DNA from: Halichondria panicea
Taxonomy: Eukaryota; Porifera; Demospongiae; Suberitida; Halichondriidae
Direction of reading: 5' to 3'
Length of the DNA stretch: 64,000 nucleotides
Assembly (NCBI RefSeq): GCF_963675165.1
Contig: NC_087388.1
Coordinates: 1,838,800 to 1,902,799, forward strand
This document shows positions 23,850 to 43,664 of this stretch, piece after piece. Numbering within the stretch: the first letter of the stretch is position 1; each line of letters starts with the position of its first letter. The translations under genes and the position numbers were made by a program. The notes beneath the pieces were generated by a model. That model made no database searches and had not been told where the DNA came from. It saw only the letters and a program-made list of their open reading frames with translations.

Positions 23850-24069
23850 CTTCAATTTGGTTCCACTTACACTGTGTACATGCATAGATTAAGGAGGGAG
23901 AACTAACTAACTGTTAACTACTCAATCTATGGTACATGTAGAAGAGTGCCTCCTTCACAAGGCCTCAACAAGGAGTGCGGCCTGGAATCGAGACTAGACG
24001 GATCTATGCGCACGTGCAGTATGGACAGCTAGATCTAGAAAGAGGCGTGGCTGGCCGGCTAGCTTGTTT

Positions 24070-24419
24070 TTTCTGTTGCTGAGCTTTCCTGGCCGGTCTA
24101 TAGCATCAATGGCAAGAATGTACTGGTGAGTAGGTCTTGTCCATATTCGACCTTAGGCTTATAATAGTGAATTGAACTCTTATTTACACTTCATTTTACT
24201 CAGATTACTGGTGGTAGCAGTGGTATAGGGAAGTGCTTGGCTATCGATGCTATCAAGAGAGGAGCAGCGTCTGTTACTATTGTGGCAAGGAATAAAGTAA
24301 GTCATGGATGCCGTGAGTTCATTATAATTCATTTTATTCGTTCCTCTCTCGTCCTTCCAGAAGAAACTTAAGCAGGCTAAGTCAGAGATAGAGTTTTATC
24401 TCCACCAGCTCTAATCAGG
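24070..24419 (+). pseudogene. Truncated KDSR copy (exons 1-3)
   Basis: Exon 2 (24204-24296) is intact and encodes ITGGSSGIGKCLAIDAIKRG. Exon 1 (about 24075-24122) has lost the start codon and part of the membrane anchor by deletions. Exon 3 (24361-24418) lacks 2 bp against the functional gene and is out of frame. Exons 4-7 are absent; the sequence passes into the MBTPS1 3' region. It lies head to head with gene D exactly as KDSR lies with gene E. Confidence 0.88.
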
Positions 24420-25061
24420 TACATCTACAGTGTATCTTCCCATCTATTATGAACTCTTGGTACATGTTGTATACGGTATTTACCTTACTTAATTCACGCA
24501 TTATATACATGCATGCAAGCTAGTCTTTCGTTTGTATTATTATAATCAATCACAATACCAAAATAATTTATTGATGAACAAACAATGAAATTTGTACATG
24601 GGGTAATTATGAAAATCACACTGCTCTTATTTAATTGGACCACTAGCTGGATCTGCTATATATAACAAAAGTTTGAGAAATGCATGTACAACATTGCATG
24701 CATGCAGCATGCGCACAGTAGCGATTTCACAAGAAAATTGAATTGGTAAGTATAGAGTAAAGTGAGAATTGCTGGTTACAGCTGAAGGAAAAGGATTTCT
24801 CAATGTACGTGCTCGCCACAAGAGTTCAAAGTTGTCAATACTTTTATAGTGAGTTTAATCATAATAATTATGAGCATCATAAATAATGGTTAATTAAGTA
24901 CGTATAATACATGCACATGATTGTATAATAATTACTAGCTTGTATTCATAGTATATTATAGTTAGTTGGTCAGCACTTACAGAAGTAGAGCCTCAATGTC
25001 CCATAGCATCTTTACATCAGACGGTCGGTAGAAAAATTCAATCCTCATGCAGAAAATTCAC

Positions 25062-26221
25062 ATTTTGATTGCAAATAATGATCTTCGACTTCGGGGTCTT
25101 TTTCGATGTCGTCTACACATGTACCACAACACAACGAGGGACACACCCACAATTCCCAGACTAGGAGATCGATCTTGGTACTCATCAAATGGAATCACAT
25201 GTCCCATAGACTTTAAGTTTCGGTTTGGACTGATTGAGCCTTTTTCAGTGGCCGATAATGGATTTTTAGGACGGAATATTTTCCCAAGATTAGACGAATT
25301 TAATGGTTTCGGAATGGCCTATTTAAATTGTGGACAAGAGGGCAAAGGTCGAGTGTGGGTGGGGTCATTTAGATCGAGTACTCTTGAGTAGTGGTGAAGA
25401 CGATTACCTGTATAGTGGGGGAGACAGAAATAATTTACCATTACTTGACAATAGTTCTGTTAATTTTTACTACAAACACGCTTCTAAGCAATCATCTACT
25501 GGAAAATTGTAATCTTATATTATAATTATTGATCCTCCTGTAAAGCGCTACTTCAATTGGGTACGATATATTTAAGGTGGAGAGTACGTGGCTTATAAAC
25601 TTAGTATTATACAGTATTTTACTGAGAAGAGTATACAGGTACATGTAGGATGGCTTAATTTTGTTCACCTTCCATCCTCTTTGGCAGCCCAAGGGGAGGC
25701 AATCTGATCTTCTGACTGGGAGTGAAGGGTGGCTGTGCATTGGGAGTGGCTGCGTACTTGAGTAGAGAGTTGAGGAGCCAAAAACAGTCCCTTTTAAGGT
25801 GGGCACTATCCAGACAGTTAGAGTCCCCGTACACAACGATACGACCACCACCCTCTGAGGGTGTCTGATAGAACCCCAGTACTGGTACGTTGTGAAGGAG
25901 AGTGCTACCACCGGTCACCACCTCTGAGCCTGCATGGGTACATTGTATCAGATGAAACATACTATTAGTATATGCACCTGTATACTGCACATTATCATCT
26001 ACACTTCAACTACTCTTTCCAAGTATATAAAAACAATTTTTTTAAGCTACATGTATAGTACCAGGCAATGAATAAAGGATGCTGCGTACATGTACAGTAC
26101 ACACCCACCTTGATCGTTGAGGTCTCTAGCAACGAGACCACTACCACTCTCGGGCCAGTGGGCTATGCTATAGTGCCTAAGGCATAGTTGACGTTGTGGT
26201 CTGCCAGGCTGAACTCACCCT
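25062..26221 (-). pseudogene. Truncated MBTPS1 copy (last three exons)
   Basis: Corresponds to exons 16-18 of the full gene at 34185-43366. Exon 17-like 25911-25669 is open (VPVLGFYQTPSEGGGRIVVY). Exon 18-like (25433 to ~25062) has TAG (25321-25319) in place of the Trp codon that follows PQLK in the functional gene. Exon 16-like (26220 to ~26107) carries a 2-bp insertion and is out of frame. Homology continues through the next intron to about 26550 and stops before exon 15. No catalytic domain is present. It is the far end of the D-block duplication. Confidence 0.88.
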
Positions 26222-26648
26222 CAAGCACCTGTACCAAATGTATACATGTACATGTGTAGGTCATGTATATAGTATACAGATTCTAACACAGCAAAGGTAT
26301 GTGGTACATGTATAATGTGTCTAAAGGATAAAACACATGGTAGTGGTAGTGGCAGGAATTTTAAGCGGAGTTCGATACGTACACTAAAAACCTGTTTATT
26401 GTGGCCACACTTGACACGGCCCTTGAGCAAACCAACAATGGTTGAACACTATAAGAGGTGGGCATGTTAACACATGTCCAAACACATGAGCTGGAAGCTT
26501 TGCATGGTGCTTACTGGTTGTATCATAGACAGTGACCTTCTTATAGGGTGAAATATCTGGGTCGCTATGTGCGTTAATTTTTTCATGCATGCATGCATGC
26601 ATATGGTGGTTAACCATCAGTGGGCGGTATAGTGCTCCATATCACTTC

Positions 26649-26768
26649 TTGGAAACAACACTAAACACGTGCCTCAGTTATACGGCAATGCTGTAATTGA
26701 ACGGGATCTGTTATTTTTTACTAACAGAGCTCGCAAGTGTGCAGCTGAAAACAGTTCTCTCGTCAATG
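26649..26768 (+). repeat. ~120-bp coding-like relic, copy 2
   Basis: Partner of 3483-3605. The frame reads ...KHVPQLYGNAVIERDLLFF and continues to a TAA just after NGRS (about 26776). The family is not recognised. Upstream sequence gives no further convincing exon. Confidence 0.5.
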
Positions 26769-26884
26769 GCAGATCTTAAGAAGAGTTTGTCTTCCATGTA
26801 CATTGCCTTTATGTGTTACTTAGTTTGCACAATAGAGGATGCCTCATGTTTGATTCAGGGTGGTTTTTATATAAACAGTGACTG

Positions 26885-27243
26885 CAACTTATCAATTTCA
26901 ATCCCCACTATCTACCCCCCATGCGGGGTATGTCGGGGTTTAGTGGGGATTTAATTTGCATCAATATCAACAGCCCCCACCCCTGGGGGGCGGTTGAAAT
27001 CAATTCCCACTTCCCCTCCCATACCTCCACTTAGTAACCCCAGGATTTGACTTGCACGTGTGCATGTGCTACACTCTTCCGGATATGACTGTTGTAAGTT
27101 TGTATACTGAGGAAGTCAAATTCCCCACCCTATCCCGCACCTCGGGGTTACTTGCTGAATCAAAACCCCAACAAAACCCCACTATGTCCCCACTATGCCC
27201 CGCAAGGGGGGTATAGTATAGGGACTGACATTGATAGGTGCAT
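26885..27243. mobile_element. ~360-bp inverted-repeat element
   Basis: Ends ACTTATCAATTTCAATCCCC and GGGACTGACATTGATAGGTG are imperfect inverted repeats. Internal GC-rich blocks (CCCCCACCCC...GGGGGG) and the AGTAACC/GGTTACT blocks match the element in ROCO intron 1 in the opposite orientation. A CACGTG-rich stretch near 27055 is not in the other copy. Non-coding. Confidence 0.7.
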
Positions 27244-27564
27244 TACGCTTAATACCCCATATGCATGAACTATTGAACAAGGGCAGCAGTGTATATATAA
27301 AAGGTTATAAATATTATAATCAAAGTACCTATATTATAATTATTATATAACTCACTTGTTAATTAAGGCTTATAGCACAATAATTATAAGCCCAGCATGA
27401 CTTAGATTGATGTAATGCAATTAGTAGAAAAAAACAGCATGCACGGCTCAACTACATTACTAGTTTTAAAAAGCAAATTACTGTATAGTGAGTGTAATGA
27501 TCACAAAACACTGATAATTATGTTGAAGGGTATACGTTTGTTCTTCACTGCATGAACCTGAAAT

Positions 27565-27667
27565 GTTATTAGAGTGAGAAATCCTTGACATCAATATCTC
27601 CATATCAGGATTGTTGACTTCTGCCGACTGTACACTGGCACTGGCGTAAAGGGTATTCTCAAACAAT
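27565..27667 (-). pseudogene. Orphan cytoplasmic-tail exon of a Notch-ligand-like gene
   Basis: The minus-strand frame FENTLYASASVQSAEVNNPD is close to the A/D-type tail (FENTLYDSVQLAEVNNP). After NNPD the frame slips by one base. Its upstream half is cut off by the ~550-bp element at 27674-28226, and no other exon of this copy is present. It records a sixth ligand-like copy. Confidence 0.75.
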
Positions 27668-27673
27668 TGAACA

Positions 27674-28226
27674 ATGAAAGCACCGAAGGTGCTGATGCCT
27701 CGGTGGAGATGCCAAAGCTACATAACATAAAGCTACTAATAGCTTTTATACATGATTAGTTTGCATGCAAAAACTCTGAGAGTGGGTAATGATCGATCAT
27801 GATTGTTGTTAAAAACGATCGATGCCAAAAGTTCAAGTCTAAAATTAATGGCTGCATTTAGCAGAGCCTTGCAGCTCTCTTCTCACTCTTGCAGCTACCA
27901 ATAGCTAGCGTTCTAGTGCAGAGATAACTACTAAGTAGAGTAGCAGCACTCGGTAAACAAGTTTGGCTACGTGCTCTTCTGAAAAGGCTGCAATGGCATT
28001 CCAAGTAAGCAAAACTAGGCATAACTCGAGAACGAAGCATTATTTTGCAAATCCACGAATTAAAATCCAAGTAAACATGACTAGAAGCCTATAGAAACTC
28101 TTACTTGCACTTGATTCATCCTTGAGCAGGTGTATCAGTCTACACAGACACACAGATACACAGACACACACACAGACACACAAACACACTACCATATACC
28201 TCGCTTGCGCATGCGCACCGAGGCAT
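27674..28226 (-). mobile_element. ~550-bp inverted-end element, copy 1 (reverse orientation)
   Basis: Ends are ATGAAAGCACC...GGTGCTGATGCCTCGGTGG and TTGCGCATGCGCACCGAGGC. Copies 2 (34654-35169) and 3 (62836-63363) are in the opposite orientation and collinear throughout (shared TTTACTTGGATTTTAATTCG, then GTGGATTTGC). No coding capacity is visible. It contains a CA-rich microsatellite next to one end. Confidence 0.85.
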
Positions 28227-28584
28227 AATTATGTGATGAAGTCTAGGACCTTAGCTGTACAAGATTACTGCTCTAACCGATTACCCACTATAACAATTTG
28301 CTGTTGTTCTATTAATCACCACAAACCCACCACCTTATGTTTCCATGGAAACATTTTTGGGTATGTTGTAGCTTGGTCATTCATCTACACATGGTATCAG
28401 CATAATTTCTTAGAAATGTTTCAATCGAAAGATATTTACATTTAAGTACAACTACTCACAAATTTGTGGTAATCTACTCTCTAAGCTGGATGCACTGTAA
28501 ATTAAAGGCACTAATAATCGTGCAAAATTATAGTGGTATAAACGTACATGTAGTTCCTCACTGAGACTTGAAAAATTCTAATTA

Positions 28585-30841
28585 TCATTGAGAAATTCTT
28601 GTGAGTTCAATCTCTTCATAATCAGTATTGTTGACCCCTGTCGACTGTAAATTGGTGTTCTCAAACTCTGATCTCATCGTGTTGGTTAGCTTTGTGGATG
28701 TGGTTCGTTCCAAAGAGTTGTTGGGGATACCGTATGCTTCGTTGTCTTCATGTATCCAGCCATTAGGGAAGTGGGTAGCTATGATAACAGAGAACCATAT
28801 GGACAACCATAATACTGTCCATACAAACGATAGTTAAATGCCTATAATGATAAATAACATTTATGTTTCTTCAATATCTAATGGTTTCTCCCAATTACAT
28901 GCAGGTCCGTAATAAACTATATAGTCTGTAGCTCTGCTGCACAGACCTTTGATATCACATGTAGTCACTCACATTTCTTTTTCCTTACAAGACAGGCCAC
29001 TGGCAACAAGATGATGATCAACACTAACAGAAGAAGTGCAGCTGTTAATCCACCCACTAGTGCCTCAATGACAACTCCATCCACTCCTGTAAAATAATAT
29101 ATGTTACGCTTAGTACTACGCTTCCAAATGCTTCCTCTGTCTCTATTCTTTGTCAGGATCTCACAAATTTACAATATAATGTATGTACCATTTGATTGCA
29201 TATCCATACTACACAGTTCTCCAGTGAATCCAGGATTGCATTTACAAGTGAAATTAATATGTTCGTTAATGCAGCGACCGTTTTTGTTACAATTCACACC
29301 ATAACAATAATCAATCCTCTCACATAGCGACCCAGTGAACGGAGAGTCACAGTTACAGGAGATCGAGTTTACGCCATCGATACACGTACCGAGTCCATTG
29401 CAATCTTGATTCACGCAATCATCAATGTTAGTTTTACAGTTCATACCTGTAAATCCGGTATTGCAGACACAGGTATATGAATTGAGATTATCAATGCATT
29501 CACCACTTCCGCTGCAATTTTGAAACTCACAATCGTCAATGTTTGTGCTGCAATTAACACCAGTATACCCAGCGTCGCATACACAAGTATACGAGTTGAT
29601 TTCATACATACATTCACCATTTCCACTGCAATTTTGAAACTCACAATCGTCAATGTTTGCGCTGCAATTAACACCAGTATACCCAGCATTGCATACACAA
29701 GTATACGAGTTTATTTCATCCATACATTCACCATTTCCACTGCAATTTTGAAACTCACAATTGTCAATGTTCGTGCTGCAATTATTACCAGTATACCCAG
29801 CATTGCATACACAAGCATACGAGTTGATTCCATCCATACACAGTCCATTACCACTGCAGTTCTGACCATCACATTCGTCAATATTTGTCTCACAGTTTGA
29901 CCCAGTATATCCAGGATTACAGTCGCAAATGTATGAAGATTCTTCATTACTACATGTTCCATTTCTATTGCAAGGGTTGTCAAAGCAATAGTTTATCAAC
30001 TCACAGTCTCCCATGAAATCACCATTACAGACACAGGGATAGTTATTCATCATCTTAACACACACGCCACTTCCACTGCACGTGATACTATCACATTCAC
30101 ACACATCAATGAATTGACATTGTTCACAGTACACTTCAGCAGTTAGACTGATCATTCCATGTTCTTGATTTCCTTTTATGTTAGTGAACATTACTCTGTT
30201 GAGACCAAGTTCGATAGTGAATGTATCAACGTGATCCTGGGTATCATCATTATCTTTATCAACCACTACAACATACAGTTGGATACCATTCTGAAACAGA
30301 AAGTATAGTAATAATACAAGTAATCAGTTTCCAATTTTTACCTGCCAAGAGCCGTTAACAGTCCATGTTAGTGGATTTATAGGCACTCCAAAATCAGTTG
30401 AGGTGAAATCCAGAGAATCGTCATTAACGGGAATGTTTGTAATAAATATTGGTGGAGTGATGCATCCACTTGTTTCTGTAGGTGGAGTATTGAATGGACG
30501 CAAACAGGATATGAAGAAGTTATCACAGAGCTCATCTTCAGTGCATATTCCATCATTCGAAAGATCGCTGTTTTCTGCTGGATCACAACATTCTCCATTG
30601 TTACCAGCTCTGCTCTCTGGGTTGTTGTAGGACCTGAGATTTACTTCAACCACATAGTCACACAGAGCTCTGTGGTCACTTAGCTGTATTAGATAACAGT
30701 ACGTAAAACTAGTTAATTAAACAGGAATTCCAGCTAGATCTAATATCTAGATCTATAGATCTACTACTACTCACGCCTAGACTGCACAGTGATTCTCACC
30801 ATAACTGCCAAGAAGCAGAAAAGAGTAAAATTGCACCCCAT
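28585..30841 (-). CDS. Notch-ligand-like type I membrane protein E (MNNL, 8 EGF, TM)
   Basis: Five exons: 30841-30800, 30683-30342, 30290-29189, 29086-28973, 28778-28585, all GT-AG and in phase, ~597 residues. Order: signal peptide (MGCNFTLFCFLAVM), MNNL (ECCDPAENSDLSNDG, then CDNFFISCLRP), C2-like part, shortened DSL-like start (EVYCEQCQF), eight EGF units, TM segment with LLLLVLIIILLPVACLV followed by RKKK, and a 64-residue tail ending ELTRISQ. The ectodomain is closest to D, but the TM and tail exons are closest to B and C. It has one EGF repeat fewer than D. The start codon lies 134 bp from that of KDSR on the other strand. No stop or frameshift is seen, so it is probably functional. Confidence 0.83.
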
Positions 30842-30975
30842 TTTCGTATTTCACTTTGATAGAAGATCAAGAAGACTTTGTTTTACTGTTGTAGAGCAGT
30901 GCGCATGTGCAATTTTATTTTTATTTGGACAAAGGAGGCGTGGCTGGTTAAGCATAAGGCATATAATCTACCATC
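30842..30975. promoter_or_regulatory. Shared 134-bp head-to-head interval between gene E and KDSR
   Basis: Only 134 bp separate the two divergent start codons, so both 5' UTRs and core promoters must overlap here. No TATA box at a convincing distance is visible. The equivalent interval between gene D and its KDSR pseudogene (23850-24070) is conserved in position. That promoters are shared is inference from spacing. Confidence 0.55.
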
Positions 30976-33363
30976 ATGTTCTTTCTTTTGCTGTTGTTTG
31001 TTACTTTAATAGCTTTCCTGGCCTTCCTATACCTCCTTTCTTTAAGAAAGGTCTATAGTATCAAGGGCAAGAATGTACTGGTGAGTAGATATATTTTAAT
31101 ATTTGATATAGTGAATTGAACTCTCATGTTACACTCTTTAATATTCAGATTACTGGTGGTAGCAGTGGTATAGGGAAGTGCTTGGGTATCGATGCTATCA
31201 AGAGAGGAGCAGCGTCTGTTACTATTTTGGCAAGGAATAAAGTAAGTCATGGATGCCGTGAGTAGTTTATTAACTTTTATTTTTATTCGTTCCTCTTTCG
31301 CCCTTCTAGGAGAAACTTAAGCAGGCTAAGTCAGAGATAGAGAGTTTTATCTCCACCAGCTCTAATCAGGTACATCTACAGCGTATCTTCCCATGTGTTT
31401 ACTCTGATTAACAGCCAGTAAACACAACAGCCTCAGGGCTCAAAATACGTGAATGTGCCAATTCGAGTTTACCCTGTCTAAGTTAAACCTTTAATACTTT
31501 AATACTTATTTATGACCATCCTTAAAAGTCGGCTGTGTAGAAATCTCGTTCTTTTACTTTCTACCGCCCCCTTTTCAAACAGAAAGTGCACACGATAGCT
31601 GGGGACGTCAGTAACCAGAATATTGCTAGCAGAATACTGGAGAGTGTGTCTGACAATGGCCACATCAACGTGTTGATCAACTGTGCAGGCATCACCCACA
31701 CTGCTCCCCTAGTGGACACTCCAGCAGACAAATATGAGGTGTGACAATAATAAAGGGCGTATTAGGGGCTGCTTCTTAGCTTTTATAACCTCTATGGAGA
31801 CTGTCTCTCTGTCTATGGGGGGACTCCCCTGAATCTGATATACTGTACAGTACGTACAAACCAGCTTTGCTTCACTAGTAGCTGATGTACAAGATTATGA
31901 TGATGCCCCTTACATGCAGGAGGTACTGAGAGTAAATGTGCTGGGGTATGTGTACCCGACTAAGGCTCTTCTGCCGGCCATGATTCAGAGGAGAGAAGGG
32001 AGAGTGGTCTTTGTGTCTTCTCAAGCTGGACAGGTAGGGAGTTGGGTTGTGTTTGCCAATATTAAAAGTAAGCCTTTAGTGTAAGCAAGAAAGCCTGTAG
32101 GTTAGATACCAATTCTGGTTGTTGAGTTAAGGGCTGGAGTAGTTATCAATTACATGTGTTCCTTGTTTATCTCATCAAATTTCCCTTGCTGCTGACGATA
32201 CAGTACCCACTAGCTACATTTGTTACAAAAGGCGTGAACTGCTATGTACACTAATATATAATACCTCTCCAGCTTGGTCTCCACGGCTACACTGCTTACT
32301 CTGCCTCAAAGTACGCCCTGAGGGGTCTTGCCGAGACCCTCAATATGGAAGTGGCTGCTCACAACGTCAAAGTGTGTATCTCATTCCCCCCTGATACTAA
32401 CACACCACAGCTTCAAGCCGAACTGGGGGAGAGGGACGAAATTCAAAAAGAGTTGGCGTCTTTCGGTACAGTTTTTGAACCAGAGTCAATCTCACAGGAT
32501 ATATGGTATGGCGTTGAGAGGAAGAAATTTCAGATCACTCATGGATTCGATGGATTCTTCGTAGGGGTCATGACCTCTGGAATGAGCCCCGTACATTGCT
32601 GCTGGGACGCAGTTGTGCAGGTGATCTGATTTATGCTAATTAGTATTGAGATTATGTACTTTCTATATTAAAGGGCTTACATTGTCATCATGATTAGTGA
32701 AGCAGGCATGATTTTTTGTCAGTGGTTGATTAAGTAATGGGATACACATAATTTTATTGATTAGTTTCTGTATGGAAGTGGAACCTCCATAAAATGGACA
32801 CCATTGGGGAACAGCATTTTGGCCGTTATAGAGAGGTGCATGGTCTTCGTTGAGAGGTCGATTGCCAGCTATGTATATGAGTCGCAAATTATCTTGTAAC
32901 CTTGCTAACTGCTTCTCTAGCTCATACAAGCTTTGAAAAGGCTGTAGAGACGAGCTACAGCTAGGTGTTCACGAGTGTGCAACTATTTCAGCAACTAATT
33001 CTGGGTGTGCCTGCATGTCCATTCTGATGTTATTCTAAAGCTGGTTGGTGACTAGAAAGCTGCTCGTTATACGGAGTAGAGAGGTGGTTGCTCCTGAGAG
33101 GTTGCTTTACATTGAAGTCATTGTAGTTTCAATCCGGACCTGAGCAAATCTTATAGCGTGTGGTTGCTCTTTGGAGGTGGTCGCATTAATGGAGGTTCCA
33201 CTGTAACTGTGCGCTGTGTGCTGCATGTGTAAATTTATCATTACTCTTTTATTTACCCATTCAGGTGTTGTTAATGAGTGTGTTCAGAGCAGCCTCCTTT
33301 GTCTACCTGTTCTTGTTTTATAGAGCAGTGAAGAAGTTTTCAATGAGCAAGAAAACCAACTAA
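30976..33363 (+). CDS. KDSR: 3-ketodihydrosphingosine reductase
   Basis: Seven exons: 30976-31080, 31149-31241, 31310-31369, 31583-31738, 31920-32033, 32273-32620, 33265-33363; 324 residues, near the vertebrate length. It is a short-chain dehydrogenase that reduces 3-ketodihydrosphingosine with NADPH in sphingolipid synthesis at the ER. The N-terminus is a hydrophobic anchor (FFLLLLFVTLIAFLAFLYLL). The cofactor loop is TGGSSGIGK (~38-46). Asn-Cys-Ala-Gly (LINCAGITH) follows, and the catalytic triad region is SSQAGQ...YSASKYALRG with Tyr and Lys spaced YxxxK. A C-terminal hydrophobic stretch ends in KKTN, a dilysine (KKxx) ER-retrieval signal. All introns are GT-AG. The truncated copy at 24070 supports the exon structure. 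Confidence 0.95.
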
Positions 33364-33404
33364 TGTTAAACTTGTACCATGTACAGCATGTATATACTGT
33401 ATAA

Positions 33405-33660
33405 TTTTTACAATACCGTATAGCAGGTATAGCAGGTATAATTTTCGTTGGTGCAAATGTATGCATTTGGATTTTAAATATTCGTATATATACAGCTTAA
33501 TTTTTATATTTGTACAGCTCAGGATATAATTATATAGTGACGTTGAATAAATTATTGCGACAGTGTAGTTATAATTTTCGCATGCAATACTCTTCAACAA
33601 TATATATATATACGAAAATTCCCACTATACGAAAATAACCCGCCATACTATAATTTTTTT
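33405..33660. repeat. AT-rich repeat related to 58365-58520
   Basis: The run CCGTATAGCAGGTATAGC..., followed by TGTACAGCTC and GTGACGTTGAA, is similar to 58365-58460. Partial CCGTATAG ends suggest a degraded member of the TACCGTA-ended elements seen at 38599. It overlaps the KDSR 3' UTR. Confidence 0.45.
33546..33551 (+). terminator. Polyadenylation signal AATAAA of KDSR
   Basis: AATAAA in GTTGAATAAATTATTG, ~180 nt after the KDSR stop codon and before any other + strand gene. A normal position for a poly(A) signal; the cleavage site was not determined. Confidence 0.5.
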
Positions 33661-34184
33661 TTTTATTATGGTATATATATATTTGTACCATACTTAATTC
33701 ACAAATTATACGAGTGTTTCGTGTGTATATACCGGGGGTACATGAAGGGCATAAAAATCACACTGCATGCTCTTAATTAGGACCGCTGAAAAAATTTTAA
33801 AAATGTATAACATTGCACGCATGCATGCACACAGCAGCGATTTCGCGAGAAAATTTAAGCCGGCTAGAGTAATTAAAGTAAAAATTGTTTGTGTTACAGC
33901 TGACGGAAAATGGTTTCTCAATGTGCTCCCCAAGAATTCAAAGTTGTCAATACTTTTATAGTGATAATACGAGCATCATAAATAATGGTTGTACAGATAA
34001 TTATAGGTACGTATAATACATGCACATGATTGTATAATTACTAACTTATAATTATTCCCATATGACATAGTTATATATTATAATAAAGTTGGTCAGCACT
34101 TATAGAAGTAGAGCCTCAATGTCCCATAGCATGCATCTTTACATCAGCCGGTCGGTAGAACAAATCAATCCTCATGCAGAAAAT

Positions 34185-43366
<9,182 letters not shown>

Positions 43367-43664
43367 CTCCACTCGACAACTCGTACTTAGAACACCAACT
43401 GCAAGATTCAATAAAAAGTTAGCATTATTTTATTAATATTAACAAGGAGAAAAAATAAGCGTTAAGGCTATTCTTTTATCACGACTAAAAACTCACCATT
43501 TTATATACAACTGTGCACACTGCCTGAAAATTCAACTTACACTGCCCACAGGAAAATTAATGAGTTTTCAATCTTACTTTTCTAAGATAGCGACGGCACT
43601 GAACTTCGACCCCCCAATAGAAATAAAGAGGGCGTTCTGTCAAGTCCAGAAGCTAGAGCTAGAG
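43367..43664. promoter_or_regulatory. Divergent interval between MBTPS1 and the SOD gene
   Basis: About 300 bp between the two start codons on opposite strands. No clear TATA box. The two 5' ends probably share this interval; regulation is not visible from sequence. Confidence 0.45.

Noticed and set aside
25047-25391. Plus-strand open frame of 114 codons repeated at 34174-34527
   Set aside because: Antisense to the last MBTPS1 exon and its pseudogene copy. The minus strand carries the recognisable transmembrane protease end.
25492-25911. Minus-strand frame (and 35068-35550) overlapping MBTPS1 exon 17
   Set aside because: It runs through the exon in the wrong frame; the other frame contains the conserved GGGRIVVYGDSNC sequence.
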